Shown: positions 51,001 through 61,300 of the stretch, one piece after another
Numbering within the stretch: the stretch's first letter is position 1
How the letters are laid out: the number at the start of each line of letters is the position of its first letter
Assembly: GCF_963259705.1 (NCBI RefSeq)
Contig: NC_081840.1
Span: forward strand, 147,843,549 to 147,907,548
Length of the DNA: 64,000 nucleotides
Direction: 5' to 3'
DNA from: Myotis daubentonii
Taxonomy: Eukaryota > Chordata > Mammalia > Chiroptera > Vespertilionidae
Notes under the pieces: generated by a model
The model's database searches: none
What the model was told of the DNA's origin: nothing
Seen by the model: only the letters and a program-made list of their open reading frames with translations
Made by a program: the position numbers and the translations under genes

Positions 51001-51196
51001 ACAAGACATCAAAGTTAGCACTCTTTTAAAGCAGCCATTCCTCATAACAGGTCTTATTTAGTACTGACTGGTCATATATAGTGAAAGCATCTCCAATGTG
51101 CTTAAAAAAAAACAGCACACAAAAAACCATTTTTTTCCAAAATACAAATTAATGTGCTCTTCTGACAATAATTTGTAACATCGGCATGTTACTCAC

Positions 51197-51330
51197 TGTT
51201 CTCGGAATGGGTGGAGAGAGAGATCCATTTGACATGTATGGGTCATTATTCATATTTGGCATCATTATGTACCCGGAGTAACTCGAGTAGGAGGGTCCCT
51301 TGTTGTAGAGGCCTCCGTCTGGATGCTTTC
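51197..51330 (-). CDS. LEF1: LEF1 coding exon 3 (end of codon 92 to residue 136)
   Basis: The 134-bp exon completes the glycine codon split after exon 2. It then reads KHPDGGLYNKGPSYSSYSGY, followed by IMMPNMNNDPYMSNGSLSPP and IPRT. The acceptor is TCTCTCAG and the donor is GTGAGT, with phase 0 at the end. This is the start of the proline- and serine-rich central region of LEF1. Methionines M114 (ATG at 51265-51263), M115, M118 and M124 lie here. In human LEF1 a second promoter in intron 2 is known to give a dominant-negative form that lacks the beta-catenin-binding domain; internal methionines in this exon are plausible starts for such a form, which is inference. The next coding exon (beginning SNK in human) was not seen in the window, so it should lie beyond position 1. 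Confidence 0.96.
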
Positions 51331-52817
51331 CTGAGAGAATCCAAAGAACAATTGATGATGCACTGGCTTCCTTTTTTATACATCACTGTTTTTTATCTGA
51401 AAAATCAACTAGTTCTATGACAAATGGGACCTTACACAAGAGTTGTTTACAAAATATTGTAACTGAATTATTATGCTCTATTTTAGATTGACAGTATTTA
51501 TTCTCTTAAATGAAATTAGCAGTGAACCAGATGTTTTAAAAAACATGTGGTTCAATTTACTTCCACTACTGACTGGTGTTTTTACAAAAATAAGTGTTAT
51601 CCATCTAACTTAATTTGTTCTAATACTAACAAACTGGACTAAGAAACAGAAACACATGAAAGAACACACACAAACCTAAAGCTACAATATAAACATATTA
51701 GGCCATTTAGCCATTGACACGCATATACATTTACACACTTAAAGTTATACTCCACCTTATAGGCAAACTTGTAAATCCTACCTGTGCTTCAAGATTTCTA
51801 GAAAATTTCTAGTTTATACAGAAGGAGAGGGTTGTAACTGATACATGGGCAACAACCCAAATTTATGAAGGATTAACTCCAGGAGACTTAATTTTGTGTG
51901 CTACACTTACATCATTTTGCCAAAGTAATCTGCATGTGTTCAGTATATACATTTCTTCTCTTTAATCTGTGTAACTACTTTGTAGCTCAGAAAGAAGCCT
52001 GATATTATAGTTCTCTTCCCTCCTTCTCTGGGTTGACATATTATACATACAAACACTTCGTTCTGGTCAGGCCAATTGTAAATAATTAAAGGAGAACAGA
52101 CAAGCCGACTGTCCAACAAGGAAACCTTACAGATGCCTAGATTCTTTTAAAGTCACATGGAGTTCTCCTTAAATCTAAAAAATATATACAATTTTTAAGC
52201 TTTGAGCAAGAATCAGAAATGGGGAGGAAGCCTGACTGTCATGTTTCATATGCATAGTCCCTAATTTTACAAATAAAGTTTTATATTTTTACAAGTTAGA
52301 TTCTGCTTCACTGAGCCGTATTTAGTCCATGCATTCTCTGCCTGCCTTCGCACTGTAAATAGAAACAGCAATTTAACAAATGAAAATCCATTTGAAACTA
52401 TTCATGTTGGTAAATAAATTGGTTTAGACTGTCACCCTAACAATGCGGGGGGCGGGGGTGGGGGGGCGGAATGCTATAGGTCTAAGCCAATTAAAACTTT
52501 AGGTAAAATGAAGAAAAGAGGCAAACTCATTATTTCCTCTTCCACAAAGAATTTGGAAGCCAAATGAAATCCAAAGTGCCCTAACTCATTCAAAGATAAT
52601 TTTAAAATTCCGTAAGTATACATTAGAGATAAGCATTGTTTCCTGGGTTTTCTTTCCCATTTTGTTGAAATAGTGGGCATAGTATCATCACATCTGATCC
52701 TGTTTGTTTGTTTTTTGTTGTTGTTGTTTTTTTTAATTCAAAATAGCAAAATGTATCTACATTCACAAACTGCACTTGTTAAATGATAAAGTTGGAAGAA
52801 GTAGATTTAAGTCTTAC
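51331..52817 (-). other. LEF1: LEF1 intron 2, expected site of the alternative (dominant-negative) promoter
   Basis: 1.49 kb of AT-rich, repeat-free sequence between exons 2 and 3. In human LEF1 a second promoter in intron 2 drives a form without the beta-catenin-binding domain. The absence of any recognised transposon here fits retained function, but I did not identify a specific promoter element. A G-rich stretch lies at 52446-52467 and a T-rich run at 52707-52735. Confidence 0.7.
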
Positions 52818-52884
52818 CGTCATCAGGGTGTTCTCTGGCCTTGTCATGGTAGGATTCCTGTGAGGTCTGTGCTTGTCTGGCCAC
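52818..52884 (-). CDS. LEF1: LEF1 coding exon 2 (residues 70-91 plus first base of codon 92)
   Basis: This 67-bp exon reads VARQAQTSQE then SYHDKAREHPDD and ends on the first base of a glycine codon. The acceptor is a TAG preceded by ...ATGCTGT and the donor is GTAAGA, both canonical. It enters in phase 0, matching exon 1, and leaves in phase 1, matching exon 3. It links the beta-catenin-binding segment to the context-dependent regulatory region. Residue 80 is serine; I recall proline at this position in human and mouse (QEPYHDK), so this is a possible lineage substitution or sequence error. The exon is too short to stand out as an open frame and was found by homology to the known protein. 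Confidence 0.95.
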
Positions 52885-55151
52885 CTAACAGCATGAATCC
52901 CCATCCCCAAAAGAAAAAAAAATCACCTTAGAGTTTGTGACAATACTGATATAAGTGTGTGTCCACTGGTGCAACTCAATCACCTGTTTTATTCATCTAA
53001 GAGGTGGAGGCTAGGGTTGAGTATTGGGAAATCTTTTTCTTTCCAACATGTATTTCTGAATCATTATTATCTACCGAGGACTACGAAGAGCACAAGTAAT
53101 AAGAGGAAAAACAATATCAACATAGTAAATTTGGGAAAGATCCACATACAGTTCTGACTGCTGTTTGCTAAAATGCATCAAGGCTGCTTGGATGCCGAAT
53201 ATGATAAGAGTGAGTTAATGGGGTTGATCGTTTTGATAGCTTCTTCAACCACTGTTCACTTCAATCAGAGCTGATTAAAAGCTTGCTGAAATGTCACTTT
53301 ACAACTGAAAATGACATTTTAAATAAAAACAAGTCAACCTCTCACAGGTGGGGGCTTAAGGCCATTGTCCCAAGCCAGCGCCAGCAGGAGCTCCACTCCA
53401 TATAACCTACTATAGCCGGCCGAGTGCAAGCTAACCAGAGAAAAAGTGAACTACTCTGTGGTTAAAGAAAGGAAGATTTGAGAGTCGGGTTATAGACATC
53501 TAAAAGGTAGCCCAGCTAATATCAGTTCTGGTAACCACCATCCACCCAGGCTCAACCACGTGCAAATCAGTGGTATTACCCCCTTCACCATCTTCCTTGG
53601 GACTGCCCCATGCCCATTTACCACCAGACAAGCACTGACAGAGCCCGAAAACCTGGATTCTGGGCTTCAAATGCAGCAGAAACACGCAGAAAATGTGAAA
53701 TGGTGGCAAGTTTATTTATGGAAGAAGGAAGGACAGCAAAATGGGTAGGAAGAAACAGAGGCGCTTCTACAAATATGAGAGTTTAGCCTGAGTGTTTTAG
53801 GGGTTCTTTGGTTCTTTGGACATGTATCCCCCACCAATGACTTCTTCCCCTCAATATACACATAGCCACAAACCATTCAAATGGGGTTGGGTGCACCCCA
53901 ACTCCCTTCCTCCACCAGGACATCCCCTTCACATTGGCATAACGGGGTGAAAGATTCAGAGGATAAAGACCACCCTTATAAATTCTCCTTAGAACTCAGG
54001 CCCCCAGCCTTCAAAATGAGTACTCACCCCTGCCATTGGGATAAAGAAGGTAACTCTGAGGTGTTCTTAAACGCGCGTTTAAAACCCGAAATGCCCCCGC
54101 CCCCAAAACCACACGCTTTCTTTTTGGGGGCAGACGGATGCCATTTAAGGAAAGCGGGTATAACCTCCAAGTTTCTTTGGAGGGAAAAATCGTTGATGAA
54201 ATCATCGGAGTGTCAGAACTTTTCTACCGGATTTCCTCCAAAGCGTTTCCCAGCTGTTGAACGAGGGTGGCCAGTGGAGTGTCGGGTGTCAGGGTCCATC
54301 CGCCCACCCCACCCCCCTGCTGAAGCGTTCGCGCGGCCTGAAATAGCCCTTCCGCGGGGTCCCTGCTCCGGGCTTTCTCCCGCAGGCACCCACGTGGCTC
54401 TATTTACTCTACTCGAGTTACCGGCGGCGCTATCGCCCGCCACTGGCCCGGGGATCTGATAAAGCGCTTTCCTCCATCCCCTGAGTGGGTGCCCTGGCTT
54501 CCGCCGCATCTCCACTCTGACTCGCCTGTCTTCTGTGTAGATGGAAGGCCTGATCCGGGCCCAAACTAACCCCAAATATAAGCGTCTTGGGGTTTTGTTT
54601 TTTTTAAGTGATGGGAGTTGGAGAAAACCAGTGTTGCGGGAGGTACTGCAAGGGATGGCTCGGTTCAGCGCGCCGAGGGCTGGGGCAGCAGGCCGGCGCT
54701 GGGCGCCCGCGGCCGCAGGGACCCAGCCCCGCACCGCCCCCGCCACCCGCCCGGGGGCTCCGCGCGAGCCCAGCTCAGCGGCGGTTGGGCCCCCCCCCCC
54801 CACCCCGGCCCCGGCCCACGCCCGCCTCCCCTTCCTCTCCGCCTGCGGCTCTGCTCGTCTCCACCTCAGCCTCCAGTGGGTTAACGCACTTGTGCAGAGA
54901 TATCTACCGAGATAGCGGGCGCACTTTGTTTTCCGTCCTACGGAAGAATTCTGAGTGCAGACATCCTCGCTCTACAGCATCGCACCCTCTCGGTGCCAAT
55001 GAAAAGTCCGAAGGCCACGCGAACGTGCTCAAGGCCAACTTCTCCTCCCGCAAACCAGCGGTTTAGCCACCGAACCCCAAACGGACCCACCTGGAATAAG
55101 TTTCCCGGCACAGACCCCCACCTCCCACCTGACACGCGCGCGCACACACGC

Positions 55152-55182
<31 letters not shown>

Positions 55183-55343
55183 AAGGAGGAGGGCTGCCCG
55201 GGGGTTCGCCCAGCCTCCGGCAAACACGAGGGACCAACGAGGGACCGTCTCCGGGGCTGCCCGGCGCCTGCCCTGCCTCCCTCGCTCTCCACTCTACCCC
55301 GGGGCCCGCCACACTCGCGGCGCTCAGGCGGCGGCCCACTGAC
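52885..55343 (-). other. LEF1: LEF1 intron 1
   Basis: About 2.46 kb between the exon 1 donor (GTCAGT) and the exon 2 acceptor (TTAG). The right half (54.2-55.3 kb) is CpG-island sequence; the left half is AT-richer unique sequence. I saw no transposon in it. Long open frames at 53881-54459, 54213-54803 and 54541-55066 overlap each other on both strands and look like GC-driven artefacts. Confidence 0.9.
55132..55182. repeat. (CA)n/(CG)n alternating tract in intron 1
   Basis: 51 bp of alternating purine-pyrimidine sequence, starting with CG steps (CGCGCGCG) and continuing as (CA)n. It lies about 160 bp downstream of the exon 1 donor in the direction of LEF1 transcription. Confidence 0.95.
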
Positions 55344-55550
55344 CTCGTGTCCATTGCTGGCCGGGATGATTTCGGACTCATTGACCAAGGAGGACTTGAT
55401 GTCGGCTAAGTCGCCTTCCTCCTCGGGGTGACTGATCTCGGCGAAGATCTTCTCCTTCTGGGGATCGCCCTCGTCCTTGAAGGGGATCATCTCGTCCGTG
55501 GCGCAGAGTTCCGGGTCCCCCCCGCCGCCGGCCCCGGAAAGTTGGGGCAT
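55344..55550 (-). CDS. LEF1: LEF1 coding exon 1: beta-catenin-binding N-terminus (residues 1-69)
   Basis: LEF1 is an HMG-box transcription factor that acts in the nucleus and recruits beta-catenin to Wnt target genes. This exon encodes 69 residues, beginning MPQLSG and ending SNGHE. Residues 19-28 ([10 protein letters not shown]) form the extended beta-catenin-binding segment, with D19, E20 and F24 as contacts. Residues 47-58 ([12 protein letters not shown]) form the amphipathic helix that lies on the beta-catenin armadillo repeats. The ATG is at 55550-55548 with G at -3. A codon 13 positions upstream in the same open frame is GTG, so the ATG is the sensible start. The exon ends in phase 0 at GAG followed by GTCAGT, a good donor. 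The glycine run after S5 (GAGGGG) seems shorter than in human LEF1 as I remember it. Identification is by direct recognition of the protein sequence. Confidence 0.97.
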
Positions 55551-56753
55551 CCCGACCACTCTGTAATCTCCGCTCTGCCGGGGGAGCACCCGAGGCGACA
55601 GCAGGAAGAGAGGGGGTCAACGAGAGGGGGGAGGGGGAGAACTGGAAGGATGAGCGAGGTAAGAGAGTGGGCGGAAGCGGGGCCAGCAAACGCGGGGCCC
55701 GGGGCCCGAGGCCCGCAGCCGGAGCAGCTGCGGCGGCGCCCGAGTCCCGCGGCCGCCCGCGCCTTCCCGCTGCGCCGAGGCCGACGTCGGTGCCCGCCGG
55801 AAGCCGACGAGCACCGGGCAGCGAGGGCCGCCGCCGCTGGCGCCTCTGGGGGCGGCGGCGCGCTCTCGGCTCGGCTGCCCCGGCGGCCACCCCACGCCCC
55901 CCGCTGACGCGCGCTGAGGACGCCGGTTCTGGAGGAGGCACAACTCTCCAAAGTGCCGAGCAGGGTCCGTCGGGCGCGTCTCCACGCAAACCTCTGCCCT
56001 CGAGCTCCCCCGGATGCCGAATGGGGAGTTGGTTGTCCGAGAAAAGAGGCGAGCTGGGCAAAAAGGCTCCGTGTGCCCCAGCGGAGAAGGTGCCAGGAGA
56101 ATCAGAAGATAACGAAATGTCCACTTCCTGGAGGGTCAAAAAAATAAAGAGCCGCCCGGGTTGGAGGTGTCCGCTTTAGAGCTGCTTATTTCCTTCGCTT
56201 TCGCCTGGATTTTCCTTCTCCAGGCGCGTTTAATCTGCAGGAGGAGGAGGAAGAGGAGGAGGAGGGGGAGGAGGAGGGGGAGGTGGCGGGGGAGGATAAG
56301 AGGAAGAGAAAGAAGTTTGCCAAGAATAAAGTTTGTGCGAGTGCTGGGAGTCGGCAGTGGAGGGCACGGCGGGGCCTCGGAAAGTCACAGCAGGGTCCTC
56401 GAACCCAAATGCTTCTGCCCGAAGCTGGAGCCGACACACACCCGCAGAGCCCGACCCCTCTTTGTTCCCGGCTCGAATTTCTCAGCCTGGCTTGCTGGCT
56501 GTCTCGCTCGCCGCTCTCCACGCCTCCTCCGGGCCGCTCCGTCAAAGCCAGGCGCTGCACCCCTCGGGTTCTCCGGGCCAAGGGGAGGGGGGCCCCCGAG
56601 CTTGACCGCGTGCGGGGCTTCTGCGCGTCCCGGCTCTTCGCCCCGAGTGCGCGCAGCCTGGGTTCCTCCTCCGCGCCCTGCCCCGCAGGTGAGCGGCTGC
56701 GCCTCCCCACCGCTTCTCCTCCTCCCGCGCCTCGCCGGCGCTGAAAAGCTACC
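55551..56753 (-). promoter_or_regulatory. LEF1: Probable LEF1 5' leader (untranslated part of exon 1)
   Basis: Human LEF1 mRNA is known to carry an unusually long 5' untranslated region of about 1.2 kb, with reported internal ribosome entry activity. The corresponding stretch here is GC-rich. I checked it line by line and found no ATG on the minus strand from 55551 to 56753; the first upstream ATG is at 56756-56754. Open frames that run through the leader on this strand begin with TTG or GTG, not ATG. On the mRNA sense, 56239-56316 would be a long CCU-rich pyrimidine tract. The upstream boundary is inferred from the human leader length and from where ATGs return; I cannot fix the transcription start. 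Confidence 0.75.
56239..56316 (-). repeat. GGA/CCT-rich tract inside the LEF1 leader
   Basis: The plus strand is almost pure purine (repeated GAGGAGG units with runs of G), so LEF1 RNA would contain a long CCU/UCC pyrimidine tract here. Pyrimidine tracts of this type can bind PTB-family proteins. It is a simple repeat and therefore likely to vary in length. Confidence 0.8.
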
Positions 56754-56910
56754 CATTTGCGTCGCTTCTCCTCCCCCTCTTCCCCCGCCTCCAGCTCTCC
56801 TTGGCTGCCCGCTGGGCGGGAGGAGGGGGACCGCGAGTTGGAGGTGGTGATTGAGGACTTTTTTTTTTTTTTCTTTTCCCAGAGCCTGTAGGACCAGTCC
56901 TAGTTTTGGG

Positions 56911-56964
56911 GTGTGTGTGTGTGTGTGCGTGTGCGTGTGTGTGTGTGTGTGTGCGCGCGCGCGC
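56911..56964. repeat. (GT)n/(GC)n alternating tract upstream of the LEF1 leader
   Basis: 54 bp of unbroken purine-pyrimidine alternation, GT steps with GC steps concentrated at the right end (GCGCGCGCGC). It lies about 150-200 bp upstream of the inferred LEF1 start region. Confidence 0.95.
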
Positions 56965-57230
56965 TCCTGGAGGGAAGGATCAGGCAATTTGGCGAAGGAA
57001 GGAGCGACCCGGCGCTTCTTATAACCCACTGAGAGGCACGCTTTGCCGGCGTGAAATTGACAAGAAACTGCCCGAATGGTTTAACTTCATCATCTAAGTA
57101 TCTCTTCTCTTGTCTACCCCCCCCTTCCTCTGCCAGTCTCCCCCCCACCTCCTTTCCGCCTACCCGCTCCCCCTCCCCCCGCCCTGCAAGGGGAGGAAGA
57201 TGAAAGAGAAGCCGCCGCAGCTGTGATCGA

Positions 57231-59289
57231 CACCACATTGATAGATGCTCTGACCGAGCGGATGAGGCGGGAATCGGGGACAGAGAAGGAAAATATAACA
57301 GACATTGCTCAACTAATAAGAGAAAATGGAAACAAGAAGGACAAGGAAGAGAGTTGTGGCTTTCCTAAATATAATGTCGAAGGGACTAGGAAGCACATAC
57401 CGAGAATAATAGGACAAGGAATAAAAAAAAAAAAAAACGAAGAGGATCTGCATTATCGCTTTTTAAATAAGATCTCTTCCATTACAGCCTCACCATGCGA
57501 TGCACCAGAGAGTTACGCCAGATCTTTCCTGGATTTTCGGAGATACACGCCACAATGTGTGGGAACCTCATGAGGAGGGTGCAGAAACAGCCCAAGGAGG
57601 AGGAAGAGAAGGCAAAGGGACCCGAGAGAGCGAGGCCCGTGGAGGGAGCGAGGATCTGGCACCTCGGACCGCTGGCTCCAAGGGACCCTGGGAGACGCAA
57701 ATCTGAACCCAACCTCAAAAATTCCCCAGCCCTCACCCGCTCTTTGATGCATTTTATACAACGACAGGACTTAAGGAGACATTTTGTGAACCTTACAGTA
57801 TAAGCTAAGCTCAAGTTTAAAAACACATTACATGTTGTTCCTTGGCTCTCAAACCCCCTCAGTTAAAAAGCCAGGCAAAATTACTATCCCCAATACAGTA
57901 GCCATCTGTAAAACCTCAGAGCAGTAAACAAGGAGCAGGAAGAAATGTGTCTCCATCACCCTTAAATTGAAAATAAGGAAAGCACCACAGAATCAGACTT
58001 TAGCTCCATGGTACAGCAACAATGAGGCAACGAGGCTTCTTTTCCCCAGGAGGAGCTGCATGCTGCCGGACACTGATAAGTAAAGACCTTAACAATGATC
58101 TAAATGAGCACCTAAAACCCTGCCTACCGATAACTACTTCCCAGAGGTGAGGATTTTCTAGGAAGCAATTTTTAAAACTATCATTTAAAGGGTTCAGTAA
58201 GTCACAGAGCATGGCCAGTAGTCACAGGTAAATTCTATCTGGGGCTGGTGAAGGGAGCCAGGAAGCGTAAAACATTAAATCCACTTTACATACCTAATGA
58301 TGCTATGCCTTAGAGAAGAAAAATAAAAAGACTATTCTTCTGCAATGTGTCTATACAGCAATACTGAAAAGGTTGGAAAGAAAACAATTTTTTTTTTCGT
58401 TGGTGGCCATATGCAACTTCTTTTGAAGTTACACACCAGTGGAGTGGAGTGTCCTAGTAATGTGAACGTGTAGCTACGTCAGACATTTATAGGCTCTGTT
58501 CTAAAAAGAAATACGGGGAAACAAAGTCAAAAGCCCTCCCACAAATGCGCCAATTTGCGACAGGAAAAGAACTGGAAAATGCAGTTTCACCAAAGCAGCC
58601 AGAGTAGAAGCTCCTTTCATCAAACTCGAGGAGGGGGTGGGGGGCACACAGCATGGCCCGAAGGTAGTTTCTGGAAGCCAAAGAAGGATTACATGAGGAC
58701 TCCTACATCCCCAGTTAAGTGTGGCAACTCAGTCGCCTTCCATGTTTTCCTTCATGTTAATTATCTGGACTCCCTGAGTCATTTGGAGCTCAACTCCAGG
58801 TGTCCTAGAGATTAGGCGCTCCAGAAGATGGGAGTTTGGGGAACAATAACTAGTGGGAACTGTTTACTGGAAGGGCCAAGGGTAGGTGTCTGCCTTTAGT
58901 ACTTGGCCGTACCCCTCTCCTTTGGAAACATTGTTTCCAAGAAAACCACCCAACGTCAGGCTCTGTTTGCGTGACTGTTTTCCCTCCCCATGGTGTGCGG
59001 GGTGTTGGCCAATTGTCCTTATCATTGTTGCAAATGTTCTTTAAAGAAGCTTTACAAGAAAACATTCACCTAGGTTTCTTAACGCTTTGTCTGGGAAGGA
59101 GGTTGGCATTTCCACGTGAAGTCCGTCTCTCCGGATAAGGGGGCGACACAAGAGGGGCGGAATTTCCCTGGGAAGTCACTCTGGGAAGGGCATCCTTCCC
59201 CCTACAGGTTCGGTGAGGATCCGGGCAAAAGCATTTCTATCGCCCGGAGGTCTCTAATTCGTGTGGGGGCTGCTATTAACATATGCAGC
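57231..59289. other. LEF1 upstream flank, unique sequence
   Basis: Lower CpG density, no recognised transposon. An A-run lies at 57421-57436. The plus-strand open frame at 57223-57573 begins with GTG rather than ATG and has no recognisable domain. In human this interval would be crossed by LEF1-AS1; I cannot define exons here. Confidence 0.5.
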
Positions 59290-61190
59290 CGCCTCTTGGG
59301 GTGCACGGTCCGGGATGTGGTGGGTGCGACGCGGGAGAAACTCCGCCGCCCGCCGCCCCCTTCGCTCGGATGTAGAGGCGGGTGGTTCGTGTGAACTCGA
59401 GCGAAGGACTGGAGGTTGGCTGCTGCAGGTTCACTCCTTCAGGATGTGGGTTTCAGGGGGCGTTTTGATGTGATTGAATTCCGACCGTGAAACAATTGCT
59501 AGGGGCTGGCTGGATTGCTGTTGGTTTTCCCCCCTCTCGGTGGCTTTGGTTGGTTGGGGTTTAGTTTGGGAGCGAACAGTGACTTGTTTTATATCAACAC
59601 TTCTTTCTGCGCCGGGCGCCGCCGGCCGGGCTGCACGTGGGGGGCGAGGCGCCCACCCCGCGCGCGAACAGAGGAGTGGGGACTGGAGATGCGCCCCGGA
59701 GCCTACAGGGCAAACCGGGCACGGACCCCGCTGGGTGCCTGCAGAAGGACTGGGAAAATGACCCCCTACCTGCCCCCCCCTGCCCTCCCCCCACCCCCTC
59801 CCCACGGCGATTTTGCTGCCAGGAGGAGTCAGCTACAGACACTCAAGCAGTCCTTAATTACAGGGGGGAGAGGAAAAGCGCGGTGCCCGTCGGAGCCCTC
59901 TCCGCCCCCTCTGTCCTACCCCCCCTTCCAAGCTCCGGGTCTTCCCCTTTGTGTGGCCTGGACCCGCTCCCAGCTACGACTTTGGTGGGATCCCAAAAGG
60001 AAGGGGGTGGCGGGGACCTACGGAAGAGGATGCTCGAAAAGAGAGGAGCGAGCGTGAAGGACCGAAAAGACGAAGCACGTGATGACAGAGACGGAACTCC
60101 GGCACCTCCGAGTTTCCACTGTAGCCTCACCAGAGGCTAAAAGCGTGCATCTGCAGTTCAACGGACCAAGGGGAGAGGCAGGAGGGAGGGCGAGGGAAAT
60201 GGCAGTTTGTGTCCCAGGGGTTCTTCCGCCTTCCCTCGGCTCCTCCTGAGATAAACAAACTCGACGCCCCCCCTCCCGCCCCCGCGCCCCGCTCCCCGCG
60301 GGGTAACAGAGAACTCGTGGGACCGTAAAAACGTCCTTCCCAAATCCGGCCGCCTGCGGACACCCGGCTTCCTCGGGGCCAGCGCTGCCTGGAGGGTCCG
60401 CCCACGGAGCCCACGTCCGCCGCCCGCCGCTCCAGCCCCCAGGGGGCTTCTACCCCCGCGCGGGTGCGGGCGCGGGCCGAGCTGGGCGTCGGCGTCCCGC
60501 TGGGGTGGGGCCCCAGGACCGCCAGTCCAGGGCCCGGGCCCTCCCACGGCCATGACCGAGGGCCACGTCCCCCTCCACCATGTGTGGGCTCGGCCAGCAG
60601 ACCTTCTGCCAACCCGGGGGGCAAGGGCCCCAGTCCCGAGGCGGCCGAGGGAGAGAAGTCAAGCTGGGAGGTCGCTGACCAGGAGGAGGGGGTGCGGCCC
60701 GGGCTCGAGGGAGCGGTCGGGGGCCAGTGAGAGTCCCGCCGCGCGCCCGCCCGGCTCGGCTCCGCCACGGGAAGCCCCCGCAGGGCCCGCGCTCCCGCAC
60801 GGAGGAGCGGGCGTTTTGTCCGGGAGGGGGGTCTCCCAAAGGGAGTGTTGGGGAGCTGGAATACATTGGCGGGTCGCAGCGCAACGCGCCCAGTGCGCTG
60901 GACTTGACATTCTTTCTCCTCCTTTCCGAAAACTTTTCTCAGGCGCCTTCCCTTGGCGGAGGACCGGCTTCGGGCAGGCGGCGGGTGGCGCGAGCGCGGC
61001 ATCACCCCCCACCCCCACCCCCAGGCGCCGCGGGACCCCTCCACCCACCCTCCGGCCGGGGACGCGCGCGGGCGGCCGCGCGCCAGTTGCGCCTTATATC
61101 TGCGGAGGGCGGCGCCTGCGCAGGGCCCGGCGCGGCGGCGCGGCCTTTGAAGTCCTGGCGGCTGCCGCTTTCATCCTTTTTTTTCCCCCT
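59290..61190. promoter_or_regulatory. Second CpG-rich block upstream of LEF1
   Basis: A separate GC- and CpG-rich region, set apart from the LEF1 island by about 2 kb of lower-CpG sequence. It ends abruptly at about 61.19 kb, just after a TATA-like TTATAT (61094-61099) on the plus strand and a TCF/LEF-type CTTTGAA (61145-61151). Overlapping open frames on both strands (plus 60552-61520, minus 60127-61044) reflect low stop-codon density. It could be the promoter of a divergent or antisense transcript (human has LEF1-AS1 in this position) or a distal LEF1 control region. Confidence 0.6.
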
Positions 61191-61300
61191 TGCAGGCCCC
61201 TTTGTGTGACTAAATTTGGCAGGAATATGGATCCGAGCCAGTCTTTCCACGTGTGCTCCCAGCTCCCAGCTGAGAAGGCCAAGGGTTCTCTTCCGGGTAA
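61094..61300 (+). promoter_or_regulatory. Candidate plus-strand promoter and first exon
   Basis: TTATAT at 61094-61099 in a GC-rich context is followed by a G/C-rich stretch, then an ATG at 61227 (context GAATATGG) opening a 97-codon frame that begins MDPSQSF. A good splice donor (CCGG then GTAAGG) occurs at about 61296. This layout resembles a first exon. I do not recognise the protein, and the frame may be non-coding. No transcript evidence is available. Confidence 0.3.

Larger units (their letters stand above)
45095..51190. other. Repeat-poor intron next to exon 3
   Basis: About 6 kb with no recognised transposon, only simple runs (GA at 46362, G at 48029 and 49286, A at 48338). This is the promoter-proximal part of intron 3. 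Confidence 0.4.
1..51196 (-). other. LEF1: LEF1 intron 3 (partial, continues beyond position 1)
   Basis: The donor GTGAGT at 51196-51191 opens a very large intron that fills the rest of the window. No further LEF1 coding exon was recognised in it. It holds the Ves SINEs, Helitrons, hAT elements and older repeats listed separately. A large intron after exon 3 is consistent with my recollection of the human gene (total about 120 kb). Confidence 0.85.
54240..57230. promoter_or_regulatory. LEF1: CpG island covering LEF1 promoter, exon 1 and start of intron 1
   Basis: CpG dinucleotides and GC content rise sharply at about 54.2 kb, stay high through exon 1 and the leader, and fall by about 57.2 kb. 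This is the normal setting for a developmental transcription-factor promoter. The LEF1 start site should lie near 56.7 kb, about 1.2 kb upstream of the ATG. No convincing TATA box is placed for it. TTATAAG on the minus strand near 57020 is TATA-like but would imply a longer leader that includes upstream ATGs. Confidence 0.8.

Noticed and set aside
54213..54803. 196-codon minus-strand frame in intron 1
   Set aside because: Lies in GC-rich intron sequence, overlaps plus-strand frames of similar length, and shows no domain.
55551..55589. In-frame 13-residue N-terminal extension of LEF1
   Set aside because: The apparent start is GTG, not ATG, and the known LEF1 proteins begin at MPQLS.
55378..56139. 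253-codon upstream open frame overlapping the LEF1 start
   Set aside because: Its first codon is TTG, and it contains no ATG. It is a low-stop-density frame in a CpG island.
60127..61044. 305-codon minus-strand frame upstream of LEF1
   Set aside because: Low-complexity GC-rich composition (R, P, G, A, S) and a plus-strand frame of similar size over the same bases; most likely compositional.
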